Shown here: positions 1-8,608 of the stretch, one piece after another
How positions within the stretch are numbered: position 1 is the first letter of the stretch
How the letters are laid out: each line of letters begins with the position of its first letter
Source: JANPLG01 sp964609085
GTDB lineage: Bacteria > Armatimonadota > SYMT01
Length of the DNA stretch: 64,000 nucleotides
Reading direction: 5' to 3'
NCBI GenBank assembly: GCA_964609085.1
Contig: CAZSRZ010000012.1
Coordinates: 1-64,000, forward strand
Notes under the pieces: model-generated
Told to the model about the DNA's origin: nothing
The model's input: the letters and a program-made list of their open reading frames with translations, nothing else
Database searches by the model: none
Made by a program: the position numbers and the translations under genes

Positions 1-135
1 CTGGGTGATCTCGCTTTGGTCGGCGGGCGGCTGCGCGCCTGCGTCGTGGCCATCAAGGCGGGCCACAGCCTGCACGTAGCTGCGGCAAAGCGGATCCGGA
101 GAAAGCTCAATGACCCTGACCAGCCGCGAGATTAG
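1..135 (+). CDS. lpxC: UDP-3-O-acyl-N-acetylglucosamine deacetylase, C-terminal fragment
   Basis: The window opens inside an open frame that reads 44 residues to a TAG at 133-135. It begins LGDLALVGGRLRACVVAI and continues KAGHSLHVAAAKRIRRKL. This matches the LpxC C-terminus, where a GDL segment is followed about 20 residues on by a GHxLH/N motif whose His is the catalytic general acid. LpxC is the committed zinc deacetylase of lipid A synthesis in the cytoplasm. The gene is cut by the window edge, so its start and N-terminal zinc ligands are not visible. It overlaps fabZ by 26 bases in another frame, and the order lpxC-fabZ-lpxA supports the call. In some phyla LpxC and FabZ are fused; here they are separate proteins. 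Confidence 0.85.
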   Translation: MGDLALVGGRLRACVVAIKAGHSLHVAAAKRIRRKLNDPDQPRD

Positions 136-541
136 CGACATCCTGCCGCATCGCTACCCGTTCTTGCTGGTGGACCGGGTGCTGGAGCTTGTGCCGCGCG
201 AGTACTGTAAGGCCATCAAGAATGTCACGGTGAATGAACCATTCTTCACCGGACACTTCCCCGGTCTCCCCACGATGCCCGGGGTCCTCATCCTGGAGTC
301 GATGGCGCAGACGGGAGCTCTGATTCTGCTGAGCACGGAGGAAGCCCGCCAGAACGTGCTGTATCTGGCCGGTGCGGAAAAGGTGCGCTTCAAGAAACCC
401 GTAGTGCCCGGGGATGTCCTCGTCAATGAGGTTCGGCTCCTGTGGCACCGTCGCGGCTTCGGTCGCATTGACTGTAAGGCCTCGGTGGACGGCGAAGTCG
501 TCGCCGAGGCGGAGTTGCTGTATTCGCTTCCCGCCCATTAG
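110..541 (+). CDS. fabZ: 3-hydroxyacyl-ACP dehydratase FabZ
   Basis: A 143-residue hot-dog-fold dehydratase of normal family length. It contains HRYPFLLVDRV near residues 14-24, the GHFPG motif with catalytic His49, and LPTMPGVLILESMAQ with catalytic Glu63. FabZ dehydrates 3-hydroxyacyl-ACP in type II fatty acid synthesis and competes with lipid A enzymes for the same hydroxyacyl-ACP substrate, which explains its place between lpxC and lpxA. The ATG lies inside the 3' end of lpxC (26-base overlap), so translation is probably coupled. A 93-base gap follows before lpxA. Confidence 0.95.
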   Translation: MTLTSREISDILPHRYPFLLVDRVLELVPREYCKAIKNVTVNEPFFTGHFPGLPTMPGVLILESMAQTGALILLSTEEARQNVLYLAGAEKVRFKKPVVPGDVLVNEVRLLWHRRGFGRIDCKASVDGEVVAEAELLYSLPAH

Positions 542-634
542 CTGCGGCACCCGTGTTGAACGCGGGAGTCGTGGCTAGCGGTTTACCTAGTCGGGGCCGG
601 TCGGTTGGCCTGCCCCGGTCGAAAAGGAGCTGGA

Positions 635-1438
635 ATGACGATCCATTCCACGGCCGTCGTCGATTCCTCAGCGGAATTGGCGGAGGACGTATGTATAGGG
701 CCGTACTGCGTCATCGGACCGAACGTCTCGATCGGCCGAGCTACGATTCTCGAGTCCCATGTGGTGATCGACTCCAACACCACGATCGGCGAAGAGTGCC
801 ACATTCGCCAGGGCGCCGTGCTCGGCGGACCCCCGCAGGACAGGAAGTACCGCGGTGAGCAGAGCTACCTGATCATGGGGAACCGGAACGTGATCCGGGA
901 GTTTGTGACCATCCACCGCGCCACCGGCGAGGATGAGGCTACCCGCATCGGCGACGATAATATGATCATGGCCTATTGCCACATCGGCCACAATTCGGAG
1001 ATGGGCAACGGCATCATGATGGCCAACCAGGTGGGCATCAGCGGGCATTGCCTCGTTGAGGACAGGGTGGTTTTCGGCGGTATCGTTGGGATCCACCAGT
1101 TCGTGCGGATCGGCCGATTCGCGATGATCGGCGGCATGTCCAAGGTGGTCACGGACGTCCCGCCGTTCATGATGGTGGACGGCCGGCCGACAGAAGTGAT
1201 CGGGCTCAATGTTCTCGGGCTTCGCCGGGCGGGTATTCCCCCCAAGGTCCGTGCGGGGCTGAAGCAGGGATTCCGGCTTCTTTACCGGAGCAACCTGAAT
1301 CTCTCCCAGGGCATCGAGGCCGCTTACAATGAGGTTGACCCGAGCGACGAGCGCGATTACCTGCTCGGGTTCCTCACTAATATCCGGCGCGGATATGCCG
1401 GCCGACAGAACGACCCGAACCGGCCACGCACGAAGTGA
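635..1438 (+). CDS. lpxA: UDP-N-acetylglucosamine acyltransferase LpxA
   Basis: A 267-residue hexapeptide-repeat acyltransferase that transfers a hydroxyacyl chain from ACP to O3 of UDP-GlcNAc, the first step of lipid A synthesis. Left-handed beta-helix repeats run from the N-terminus (AVVDSSAELAEDVCIGPYCV) to about residue 190. The family's active-site region is visible as AYCHIGHNSEMGNG followed by GIVGIHQFVRIG, and a C-terminal helical part follows. I chose the ATG at 635 because AAAAGGAG lies just upstream and the protein then begins MTIHSTAVV as the family does; an in-frame ATG at 605 adds ten unlikely residues. The TGA stop overlaps the next gene by one base. Confidence 0.95.
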   Translation: MTIHSTAVVDSSAELAEDVCIGPYCVIGPNVSIGRATILESHVVIDSNTTIGEECHIRQGAVLGGPPQDRKYRGEQSYLIMGNRNVIREFVTIHRATGEDEATRIGDDNMIMAYCHIGHNSEMGNGIMMANQVGISGHCLVEDRVVFGGIVGIHQFVRIGRFAMIGGMSKVVTDVPPFMMVDGRPTEVIGLNVLGLRRAGIPPKVRAGLKQGFRLLYRSNLNLSQGIEAAYNEVDPSDERDYLLGFLTNIRRGYAGRQNDPNRPRTK

Positions 1439-2100
1439 TGAATCCCGACGAGCAGGATAGGAACCAGGCCTCGGACGCCGTGGTCGGCGGGCCGCCGGCC
1501 GCGGGAGTACGCAAAGCCGGCGGGGGCATCCCTCGCTTCGACGAAATCGTCCAGCCCCACCCGGTTGTCGCGTTTCTCTTCCGCCGACGAACTCTGATTG
1601 TCCTGATCGGCGTGCTCGCTATCGTCCCGTGGTCCAGCCCCCGGGCAGAGATGCTGTACCCCGGGCTGGCCCTCGTCATCCTGGCGGAACTCTGGCGCAT
1701 CTGGGCTGCCGGCACGATCCACAAGACAGAGGAACTGACCACCGGAGGCCCGTATGCCTGGGTCCGCCACCCGCTGTACATCGGCAGCTTTCTGCACTGT
1801 GTCGGCTATTGCCTGATGTCCGGCCACTGGCTCAGCTTCGCCATCCTGATGCCGCTCTTCGTCGCCCTCTACGGCTCGGCGGTCTCGACGGAAGAAGCGA
1901 TGCTCCACAAGCTCTTTGGGGATCGCTGGGAGGCATACGCCGCCCGCACCCCGCGCTTCATCCCGGGGCTGCGCCGCCCGGTGGCCGGCGATGGCCGCTT
2001 CTCGTGGGCCCAGGTGGCACTCAACAAGGAGTGGCGAAATGTTGCATGGGTTGTGGGCCTGAGCGCGTTGTACGTGTGGAAGTTGCTTGCCGCGGGGTAA
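1438..2100 (+). CDS. Isoprenylcysteine carboxyl methyltransferase-like membrane protein
   Basis: A 220-residue integral membrane protein with about four hydrophobic segments. It carries TGGPYAWVRHPLYIGSFL, the signature of the ICMT/PEMT methyltransferase superfamily in which the R-H-P-x-Y core binds S-adenosylmethionine. A late Glu pair (STEEAMLHKLFGDRWEAY) is also typical. Bacterial members methylate lipids or have unknown substrates, so the substrate here is unknown; its place between lpxA and an ion antiporter in the lipid A operon suggests an envelope lipid. The ATG at 1438 shares a base with the lpxA TGA; a GTG at 1435 is an alternative start. Confidence 0.75.
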   Translation: MNPDEQDRNQASDAVVGGPPAAGVRKAGGGIPRFDEIVQPHPVVAFLFRRRTLIVLIGVLAIVPWSSPRAEMLYPGLALVILAELWRIWAAGTIHKTEELTTGGPYAWVRHPLYIGSFLHCVGYCLMSGHWLSFAILMPLFVALYGSAVSTEEAMLHKLFGDRWEAYAARTPRFIPGLRRPVAGDGRFSWAQVALNKEWRNVAWVVGLSALYVWKLLAAG

Positions 2101-2103
2101 CGG

Positions 2104-3324
2104 ATGAAGCCGCTCGACGCCTTGCTCGTTTTCGTGCCTCTCAGCGCGGGAATCAATTACCTGGTCCCGCATACCCCGCAGACACAGATTGCGGTCTTCG
2201 TTTGCGCCTGCCTCGCCATCCTGCCGCTAGCCGGTAAGATGGGTCACGCCACGGATGAACTGGCCAAGCGACTCGGCCCCAGCATTGGCGGATTGCTGAA
2301 CGCCACCTTCGGCAACGCCGCCGAGCTGATTATCGCTCTCTTCGCTCTCAAGGCAGGTTATCTGGACGTCGTCCAGGCTTCCATCACCGGTTCGATCCTC
2401 GGAAACGTGTTGCTCGTTCTCGGCCTCGCGGTGTGGGCCGGCGGATGGAAGCGCGAAAGGCAGACCTTTAATCGAACTCTGGCGGGGATGCACGCGAGCA
2501 TGTTGATCCTCGCTTCTGCCGGACTGATGGTCCCCGCCATTTTTGTCCATGCGCAGCCGGGGAAGGCGGACGTGCACGGAGCCACCCACGATCCCGCCGT
2601 CTGGCAGCTCAGCCTGGCCGTCTCCGGGGTGCTGATGGCCAGCTACCTGCTGGGCCTGCTTTTCAGCCTCAAGACCCACCACTCCGTTTTCGCCACCGGC
2701 ACCGAGGTGGAGGTTCCACACTGGAGCAAGGCGAAGAGCCTGGCTATCCTCGGAGTTGCCACGGCCCTCGTCGCCTGGATGAGCGAGATGCTCGTCCACA
2801 GCGTCGAGCCCATGACGGCGGCCCTGGGGTTTTCTCCCATCTTCGTCGGCGTCATCATCATCCCGATCATCGGTAACGCTGCCGAGCACGCCTCCGCCAT
2901 CAGCATGGCCGCGAACAACAAGATGGACGTGGCGCTCTCGATCGCCGTGGGATCCAGCACCCAGATCGCGCTCTTTGTCGCACCTCTGCTCGTGTTCCTC
3001 AGCGCCCTTTTCGGACACCAACTTTCACTCATCTTTACGACTGTAGAACTGGTCGCGATGGCAGCAGCCGTTGCGATCGTGGCCTTCATTTCGATGGACG
3101 GCGAGACCCACTGGTATGAAGGCGCCTTGCTGCTCGCCGTCTACGTGATCATCGCGCTCGCGTTCTGGCTGATGCCTCCGCCGATGTCGGCGCCGAGTCA
3201 TGGCGGACGCCCGGCTCCCGTCGGCGTACCGGCGGCGCGGGCCCGCCGGGCGGAGGGGTGGGGGATGCTGTCGCTCGCTCCCCCCGGGAGGGCTTCGTGG
3301 CCAAGCGTCGACGCCGGAGGCTAA
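2104..3324 (+). CDS. Calcium/proton antiporter, CaCA superfamily (CAX/ChaA type)
   Basis: A 406-residue polytopic inner-membrane protein with two inverted alpha repeats. Their ion-binding signatures are GNAAELIIALFALKAG in the N-terminal half and IIGNAAEHASAISMAANN in the C-terminal half, as in CAX and ChaA exchangers that export Ca2+ in exchange for H+. The transmembrane part ends near WLMPPPMS. The remaining ~50 residues are rich in Pro, Arg and Ala and overlap the start of the next gene, so they look like read-through tail rather than a domain. The start lies three bases after the preceding stop. A calcium exporter inside a lipid A operon is unusual; divalent cations bridge LPS, but any functional link is inference. 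Confidence 0.88.
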   Translation: MKPLDALLVFVPLSAGINYLVPHTPQTQIAVFVCACLAILPLAGKMGHATDELAKRLGPSIGGLLNATFGNAAELIIALFALKAGYLDVVQASITGSILGNVLLVLGLAVWAGGWKRERQTFNRTLAGMHASMLILASAGLMVPAIFVHAQPGKADVHGATHDPAVWQLSLAVSGVLMASYLLGLLFSLKTHHSVFATGTEVEVPHWSKAKSLAILGVATALVAWMSEMLVHSVEPMTAALGFSPIFVGVIIIPIIGNAAEHASAISMAANNKMDVALSIAVGSSTQIALFVAPLLVFLSALFGHQLSLIFTTVELVAMAAAVAIVAFISMDGETHWYEGALLLAVYVIIALAFWLMPPPMSAPSHGGRPAPVGVPAARARRAEGWGMLSLAPPGRASWPSVDAGG

Positions 3325-5120
3325 GCGACGCCGAAGTCGATCTGCTCCAGGGAAAGCTGGGTCAGAAGGAAGCCATCCGTCGGCTCGTTCGCTATCTGCG
3401 ACCGCTAACGCCGTGGATAATAGCAGGGCTAATTCTTACCTTTCTCGGATCAATCGCGAATCTCGGCGTGCCTTTCATCGCGAAACACTTCTTCGACACG
3501 ATTGAGCATAACAAAGGTCGAGGCGACTACACTCTCCTCCATCTGCAGACAGGGCTGGCCGTCGGCCTCATGCTGGTCAAGTCGATCCTGCTCTTCGCCC
3601 AGGCTTACACCTGGGCCCTGGTGAGCAACCGGTTGACGCTGCGGTTGCGGAACGAGGTCTTCGTTCATCTCCAGAATCAGTCGATCGCCTTCTTCGACCA
3701 CCGCAAGACGGGCCAACTGTTGTCTTCCATGAGCAACGACGTCCCGCAACTGACGGCCGTTCTCGACGTGATCCAGGAGATGGCAGGTTCGCCCTTCCTT
3801 CTCGTGGGCGGGCTCGTCTACATGTTCTTCCTGAACTGGCAGCTCACCCTGATTTCGCTGACGTGCCTGCCCTTCATGCTGTTTCTCATCCTCTGGGCCA
3901 GCCGACGCATCCAGCACTACAGCCAGTTGCTGCAGTCCAACCGGGCGCGCTCGATGGATCTCGCCGAGGAGACCCTCTCGGCGATCCGCATCGTGAAGTC
4001 CTTTGGAAACGAGGGGTACGAAATCGATCGCTACCGCAAGCAGAGTGAGGATGTGTACCACAACGTGATGTCGACCGTCCGCGTGAAGAACATGGCGCGC
4101 CCACTCGTCGAGTTCATTGGCGGCGTCGCCATCGTCACCGTGTTGTGGATTGGGGGCCAGCAGATCATCAGCCCCATGTCCGTGATCACGGTCGGGAGTC
4201 TGTTCGCCTTCGTGCTGGCGCTGCAGCAGGTGGCCGACTCCGCCCGCAACGTCGGCAACATCAGTATGAACATGACGCAGGCTGGCGTAGCCGCCGACCG
4301 CGTCTTCACTCTCCTGGACATGGCGAGCGACATCCAGGAAAAGCCCAACGCCTGCGCTTTGCCGGACGGCGCGGGTCGCGTGGTGTTCGATCAGGTCAGC
4401 TTCCGCTACGGAGGCGGAGCGCCTGTGCTTTCCGATGTCAGCTTCACGATGGAACCGGGCGAGGTGGTGGCGCTCGTCGGACCGACGGGGGCCGGGAAGA
4501 CGACGATTGCTGCGCTGATCCAGCGGTTCTACGACGTGACGGGCGGCGCGATCACCGTCGACGGGGTCGATCTGCGCGAGTGCACGCTCGCCTCGCTGCG
4601 CGGCAAGATCGGCGTGGTGCCGCAGGAGTCGACGCTTTTCGCCGGCTCCTTGCGGGACAACATACGATACGGGCGCCTCGACGCGACAGAGGAGGAAGTG
4701 ATCGCCGCCGCCCAGACTGCCAACGCCTGGGAGTTCATCGACCGGCTCAAGGGTGGGCTGGATGCTGTCGTGGGGGAGCGTGGCGTGCGCCTTTCGGGCG
4801 GTCAACGCCAGCGCATTGCCATTGCCCGCGCCGTGCTGCGCGACCCGGCCATCCTGATCCTCGACGAGGCCACTTCCTCCCTGGACACCCACTCGGAAGC
4901 GCTGGTGCAGGACGCGCTGCAGAAGCTCGTAAGGGACCGAACCACGCTCGTCATCGCCCACCGACTCTCCACCGTTCGCAATGCGGACAAGATCCTGGTG
5001 CTTAAGGACGGGTTGGTCGCGGAGTGCGGCCGGCACGAGGACCTTCTGCGTCAGAACGGCATCTACGCGCGCCTCTATCACACGCAGTTCGAACGCCACG
5101 GAGAGTTGGAGCCCGCGTGA
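3297..5120 (+). CDS. msbA: MsbA-type lipid A/lipid exporter, ABC transporter
   Basis: A half-transporter of 607 residues with a six-helix membrane domain followed by an ATPase domain. Motifs seen are Walker A GPTGAGKTT, the Q-loop GVVPQEST, the signature LSGGQRQRIAIARA, Walker B ILILDEATSSLD and the switch His in IAHRLSTV. MsbA flips lipid A-core across the inner membrane, and the neighbours waaA and lpxK make that the likely substrate. The GTG at 3297 is preceded by GGGAGGG with good spacing, while an upstream GTG at 3258 adds 13 residues and has no better site. Either start overlaps the antiporter gene. Sequence alone does not exclude another lipid substrate. Confidence 0.88.
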   Translation: MAKRRRRRLSDAEVDLLQGKLGQKEAIRRLVRYLRPLTPWIIAGLILTFLGSIANLGVPFIAKHFFDTIEHNKGRGDYTLLHLQTGLAVGLMLVKSILLFAQAYTWALVSNRLTLRLRNEVFVHLQNQSIAFFDHRKTGQLLSSMSNDVPQLTAVLDVIQEMAGSPFLLVGGLVYMFFLNWQLTLISLTCLPFMLFLILWASRRIQHYSQLLQSNRARSMDLAEETLSAIRIVKSFGNEGYEIDRYRKQSEDVYHNVMSTVRVKNMARPLVEFIGGVAIVTVLWIGGQQIISPMSVITVGSLFAFVLALQQVADSARNVGNISMNMTQAGVAADRVFTLLDMASDIQEKPNACALPDGAGRVVFDQVSFRYGGGAPVLSDVSFTMEPGEVVALVGPTGAGKTTIAALIQRFYDVTGGAITVDGVDLRECTLASLRGKIGVVPQESTLFAGSLRDNIRYGRLDATEEEVIAAAQTANAWEFIDRLKGGLDAVVGERGVRLSGGQRQRIAIARAVLRDPAILILDEATSSLDTHSEALVQDALQKLVRDRTTLVIAHRLSTVRNADKILVLKDGLVAECGRHEDLLRQNGIYARLYHTQFERHGELEPA

Positions 5121-5148
5121 CCGAGCAGCCGCGTCGAGCATCAAGGTG

Positions 5149-6429
5149 ATGCCATTCGTCTACAACCTGGTGTTGTTCCTCGCGTCGCCGATGCTGCTGG
5201 CGTACCTGTTTTACCGGTTGGTCGTTTTGGGGAAGTCACGGTCCGGGCTCGGTCAGCGGCTTGGTTTGCTGCCCGCGCTTCCGGCACCCGGCCCCGCAGG
5301 GCGTGTCTGGATGCACGCGGTTTCGGCTGGGGAGATGGTGGCAGCGGCAGCGATCGCTCGGCGATTGCGGGAGCAATCGCCGGCGGTGGAGCTGGTCGTC
5401 AGCACCACAACACCGGCGGGGATGCTGCAGGCCCAGAGGTTGATTCCGTGGGCCAGGAGCCTCAGCTTCTTTCCGTTTGACCTGCTGCCCTGTGTGCTGG
5501 CGGGGCACAGCCGGTGGCGGGCAACCGTGGTTGTGTGCGTGGAAACGGAGATCTGGCCGAACTGGCTCTGGGTGGCTCGCGTGCGCGGATCGCGGCTGCT
5601 ATTGCTGAACGGACAGTTCGCCGATCGAGGTTTCCGGAAGGCCATCCGGGTACGCCCGCTCTATGCCTGGGCCCTGGGCCTCTTCGACCGTCTCCTGATG
5701 CAGAGCGCGCAGGCGGCGGATCGGGCCAGGTTGCTCGGGGCAGCCGAGGATCGTGTGGAGTTTTTCGGGAATGCGAAGTTCGACCAGCCCCACTCCCCAC
5801 CATCGGAGGCGCTGGTTCAGCGCATCCGACAGGCGTTTGGCGAGGTGCTTCCCCCGCTCTGGGTGGCCGGCTCCACACACCCGGGCGAGGATGAGGCCGT
5901 GCTGGGCGCACATGCCATGGCGGCAGCAGAGGTGCCGGGCCTACGCCTGCTCCTGGCTCCTCGCCACATCGAGCGGGCCGATGAGGTTGTGGAACTGGCG
6001 GCCCGCCGGGGCCTGAGGGTAGGTCGCCGGACCGGCGCTGAGGCCGATGTTCAGGTGCTGGTACTGGACACCATGGGCGAGCTGGCATCCGCCTATGCGT
6101 TCGGGAGCCTGGTCTTCGTGGGAGGCAGCCTCGTTCCGATCGGGGGCCACGACATTCTGCAGCCGCTGATGCACGGCAAGCCGGTGCTGTTCGGCCCAGC
6201 AATGCACAATCAGGCGGAGGTGGCCGTCGCGGCTCTGGGGTCGGGGGCGGCTGTGCAGGTGAGTTCGGCCGATGGTCTCGCCCGAGAGGTAGTCCGGCTG
6301 CTGACGGACCCCGGCGAGGTGGAGGCGCGCACCTCCGGGGGCCGCGAACTCCTGCGCCGCAACTCCGGAGCCGCCGGGGCTTACGCGCGGGCGATCGTCT
6401 GCCTGCTGCCGTCGGGAGGCGGGGCGTGA
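5149..6429 (+). CDS. waaA: 3-deoxy-D-manno-octulosonic acid (Kdo) transferase
   Basis: A 426-residue GT30 enzyme that adds Kdo from CMP-Kdo to the lipid A precursor on the cytoplasmic face. There is an N-terminal membrane anchor (MPFVYNLVLFLASPMLLAYL). The family motif MHAVSAGEM holds the catalytic Glu, VETEIWPNW is diagnostic, and the C-terminal GT-B half carries GGSLVPIGGHDILQP. The frame stays open upstream into msbA, but the anchor and length fit a start at ATG 5149 (or the adjacent GTG 5146). The stop TGA overlaps the next ATG by one base. Whether it adds one, two or more Kdo residues cannot be told from sequence. Confidence 0.93.
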   Translation: MPFVYNLVLFLASPMLLAYLFYRLVVLGKSRSGLGQRLGLLPALPAPGPAGRVWMHAVSAGEMVAAAAIARRLREQSPAVELVVSTTTPAGMLQAQRLIPWARSLSFFPFDLLPCVLAGHSRWRATVVVCVETEIWPNWLWVARVRGSRLLLLNGQFADRGFRKAIRVRPLYAWALGLFDRLLMQSAQAADRARLLGAAEDRVEFFGNAKFDQPHSPPSEALVQRIRQAFGEVLPPLWVAGSTHPGEDEAVLGAHAMAAAEVPGLRLLLAPRHIERADEVVELAARRGLRVGRRTGAEADVQVLVLDTMGELASAYAFGSLVFVGGSLVPIGGHDILQPLMHGKPVLFGPAMHNQAEVAVAALGSGAAVQVSSADGLAREVVRLLTDPGEVEARTSGGRELLRRNSGAAGAYARAIVCLLPSGGGA

Positions 6430-7478
6430 TGCCGGCCCCGAGCGGGGCAGTCCCCCGCATACTGATTGTGCGGCTTTCGGCGATCGGCGACGTCATCGTC
6501 ACCACGCCCGTCAGCAGGGCCCTGCGGGAGGCGTTTCCGGACGCGCACATCGCGTGGGCAGTGGAGGCGCTCTCTGCCCCCGTGCTTGAGGCTAATCCGT
6601 ATCTCGACGAAGTGCTGGTGTGGGAACGGTCATCCGCGAGCTTCCGGTTGCGCGACTATCTGGAGTTCGTAGGCCGTCTGCGCAGGCGTCGATTCGATTG
6701 GATCGTCGACTGCCAGGGAAACCTGCGCAGCGGCGTCGTGTCCCGTCTCGCTACCCGGCGCGGTCTGGTCGGGAACACGCAGGCCAAGGAAAGCGCCTCG
6801 ATCTTCTACGACGTGCGCGTGCCGCGAGACCCCCACGACCGCAGTTCCCGCCGACGCTGCCTGGACCTGCTGCGTCCGCTGGGGGTGGAGACCGCGGACA
6901 AGCGGATGGTTCTGCGCGTCACCCCCGAAGAGCAGGCCGCTGCCCGCGGATTGCTGGATCGCTCCGCGGAACACTCTGTCACGCGAATCGCCCTCATCCC
7001 GGCGACGACGTGGCCTCAAAAGCACTGGCTGCCTGACCGATGGGGAGCGCTGGCGGCGCTCATCAAGGCGGAGCTCGGGGCGAATCCCCTCATCCTGGGG
7101 GGGCCGGCAGATCGGCCCCTGGCGGCAGCCATACAGGCCGCCGCTGGGGGAGCGTGCACGGACCTCGCCGGCCAGACCTCGCTGCGCAGCGCGCTCGCAG
7201 TGTTGTCGTTGTGCTCGGCGGCGGTGGCGGTTGATACCGGGTTGATGCACGCCTCTGTGGCGCTGGGCGTGCCGACGGTGGGATTGGCTGGCGCCTCCTG
7301 GTGGCCGGGTTTCGAGGACTACGAGGGGTTCTCGTTGATTCGAGAGCCGATGGCGTGTTCGCCTTGCCTCCATCGTCCGACGTGCGCTGGGCGCTTTGAC
7401 TGCATGGCGGCGCTGGACGTCGAGCGAGTCGCGAACGCTCTCCGCGGCTGCCTGTCGCGGGTTGGAGCTTGCGGATGA
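6429..7478 (+). CDS. Glycosyltransferase family 9, heptosyltransferase-like (first of three)
   Basis: A 349-residue GT-B protein of the ADP-heptose:LPS heptosyltransferase family. The N-terminus is ILIVRLSAIGDVIVTTPV, the typical R-x-x-AxGD start of GT9. The C-terminal half has VDTGLMHASVALGVPTVGL, the sugar-nucleotide site. A late cluster CSPCLHRPTC matches the Cys-containing tail often seen in GT9 enzymes. It most likely adds the first heptose to Kdo (WaaC-like), given that it directly follows waaA with a one-base overlap. Exact donor and acceptor are inference. The ATG at 6429 is preferred over GTG 6426. Confidence 0.85.
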   Translation: MPAPSGAVPRILIVRLSAIGDVIVTTPVSRALREAFPDAHIAWAVEALSAPVLEANPYLDEVLVWERSSASFRLRDYLEFVGRLRRRRFDWIVDCQGNLRSGVVSRLATRRGLVGNTQAKESASIFYDVRVPRDPHDRSSRRRCLDLLRPLGVETADKRMVLRVTPEEQAAARGLLDRSAEHSVTRIALIPATTWPQKHWLPDRWGALAALIKAELGANPLILGGPADRPLAAAIQAAAGGACTDLAGQTSLRSALAVLSLCSAAVAVDTGLMHASVALGVPTVGLAGASWWPGFEDYEGFSLIREPMACSPCLHRPTCAGRFDCMAALDVERVANALRGCLSRVGACG

Positions 7479-8608
7479 CCTCCCTGGAGGTGCGTTGGCG
7501 TTCCCTGGTCACCGGTGAGGTCCGGCCGTTCTGGGGACCCCTCGCCCGTCTGGGACTGGGGGGCCTGGCGGTCGCCTACTCCGCCGTGGTAACCGGCCAT
7601 CGGTTGCTTTTCGACAGCAAAGTGCTCCGGCGAACGCGACTCCCCTGCAAGGTCATCTCCGTCGGCAACCTGACCGTCGGGGGAACCGGCAAGACGACCA
7701 CGGTTCGCTGGTTGACCAGAGAGCTGCAGCAGCGCGGCTACCGGCCTGCCGTCCTGTCCTATGGCTACCGCGTAATGCGGGACGCCGGCCCGACAGCCGT
7801 GCGGGTGATCCGCGATGTCGACTCGGTCCTGAGGCCCACCGCGGAGAGTGGGGACGAGGCGCAATTGCTTTCCCGGTCGTTGCCCGGGGTCCCGGTGCTG
7901 ATTGGGAAACGACGCGTGCTGTCCGGCGCCCAAGCTTGCCGCGACTATCCGATCGACGTGTGCATCCTGGACGATGCCTTCCAGTACTGGCGGCTCGAAA
8001 GAGACCTCGATGTGGTGCTGCTGGACGGCACCGATCCCTTCGGCGGAGGTCGCGTTCTCCCGGCGGGGTTGCTCCGCGAGCCTCGGAGCGGTCTCCGACG
8101 GGCCGACGCGGTGATCGTGACGCACGCAGACCGCGTCGCCCCCGACGTCCTCGACAAACTGGAGCACACAGTACACGGCCTGGCCCCGAACGCGATCCTG
8201 GCTCGGGCCAGACATGCGCCGGGACGGCTCGTCGAGTGCGGCTCCGGGAGGTCGATTCCTCTCAGCGCGGCGCAGGAGGGAGAGTGGCTCTTTCTTTCCA
8301 GCCTCGGGAGCCCTCAATCCTTTGAAAGGACCGCGCGCGAAGTGGGGGCGAGGGCAGCCGTGACGCGCCGGTTCCCGGACCACCACACGTACACTCGCGA
8401 AGAATGGGATTCCATCGTCCTTGAGGTGCGGCGCCTCGGACTTCGCGGGATACTGACCACGGAGAAGGACGCGGTGAAGCTGGCCGCGGAATGGGTAGGG
8501 GACGTGAACTGTGTGTCGCTCGAGGTAGATCTGCAGGTGATGACCGGCCTCCCGGAATTGCTCACCCTGATTGAGGCCAGGCTAGGCCACCCCGAGGCCC
8601 GGAGTTGA
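7475..8608 (+). CDS. lpxK: Tetraacyldisaccharide 4'-kinase LpxK
   Basis: A 377-residue inner-membrane-associated kinase that phosphorylates the 4' position of the lipid A disaccharide using ATP. The P-loop is VGNLTVGGTGKTT. The downstream catalytic motif reads ILDDAFQYWRLERDLDVVLLDG, where most LpxKs have DDGLQH or DDAFQH; the Asp pair is kept but the His is Tyr. The N-terminal hydrophobic helix around LGLGGLAVAYSAVV is the expected membrane anchor. The C-terminus has TTEKDAVKL, another family motif. ATG 7475 overlaps the preceding stop as ATGA, and the TGA overlaps the following TTG start. Confidence 0.92.
   Translation: MTSLEVRWRSLVTGEVRPFWGPLARLGLGGLAVAYSAVVTGHRLLFDSKVLRRTRLPCKVISVGNLTVGGTGKTTTVRWLTRELQQRGYRPAVLSYGYRVMRDAGPTAVRVIRDVDSVLRPTAESGDEAQLLSRSLPGVPVLIGKRRVLSGAQACRDYPIDVCILDDAFQYWRLERDLDVVLLDGTDPFGGGRVLPAGLLREPRSGLRRADAVIVTHADRVAPDVLDKLEHTVHGLAPNAILARARHAPGRLVECGSGRSIPLSAAQEGEWLFLSSLGSPQSFERTAREVGARAAVTRRFPDHHTYTREEWDSIVLEVRRLGLRGILTTEKDAVKLAAEWVGDVNCVSLEVDLQVMTGLPELLTLIEARLGHPEARS

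Noticed and set aside
3450..5144. Minus-strand open frame of 564 codons
   Set aside because: Antisense shadow of the MsbA-type transporter; long because of high GC.
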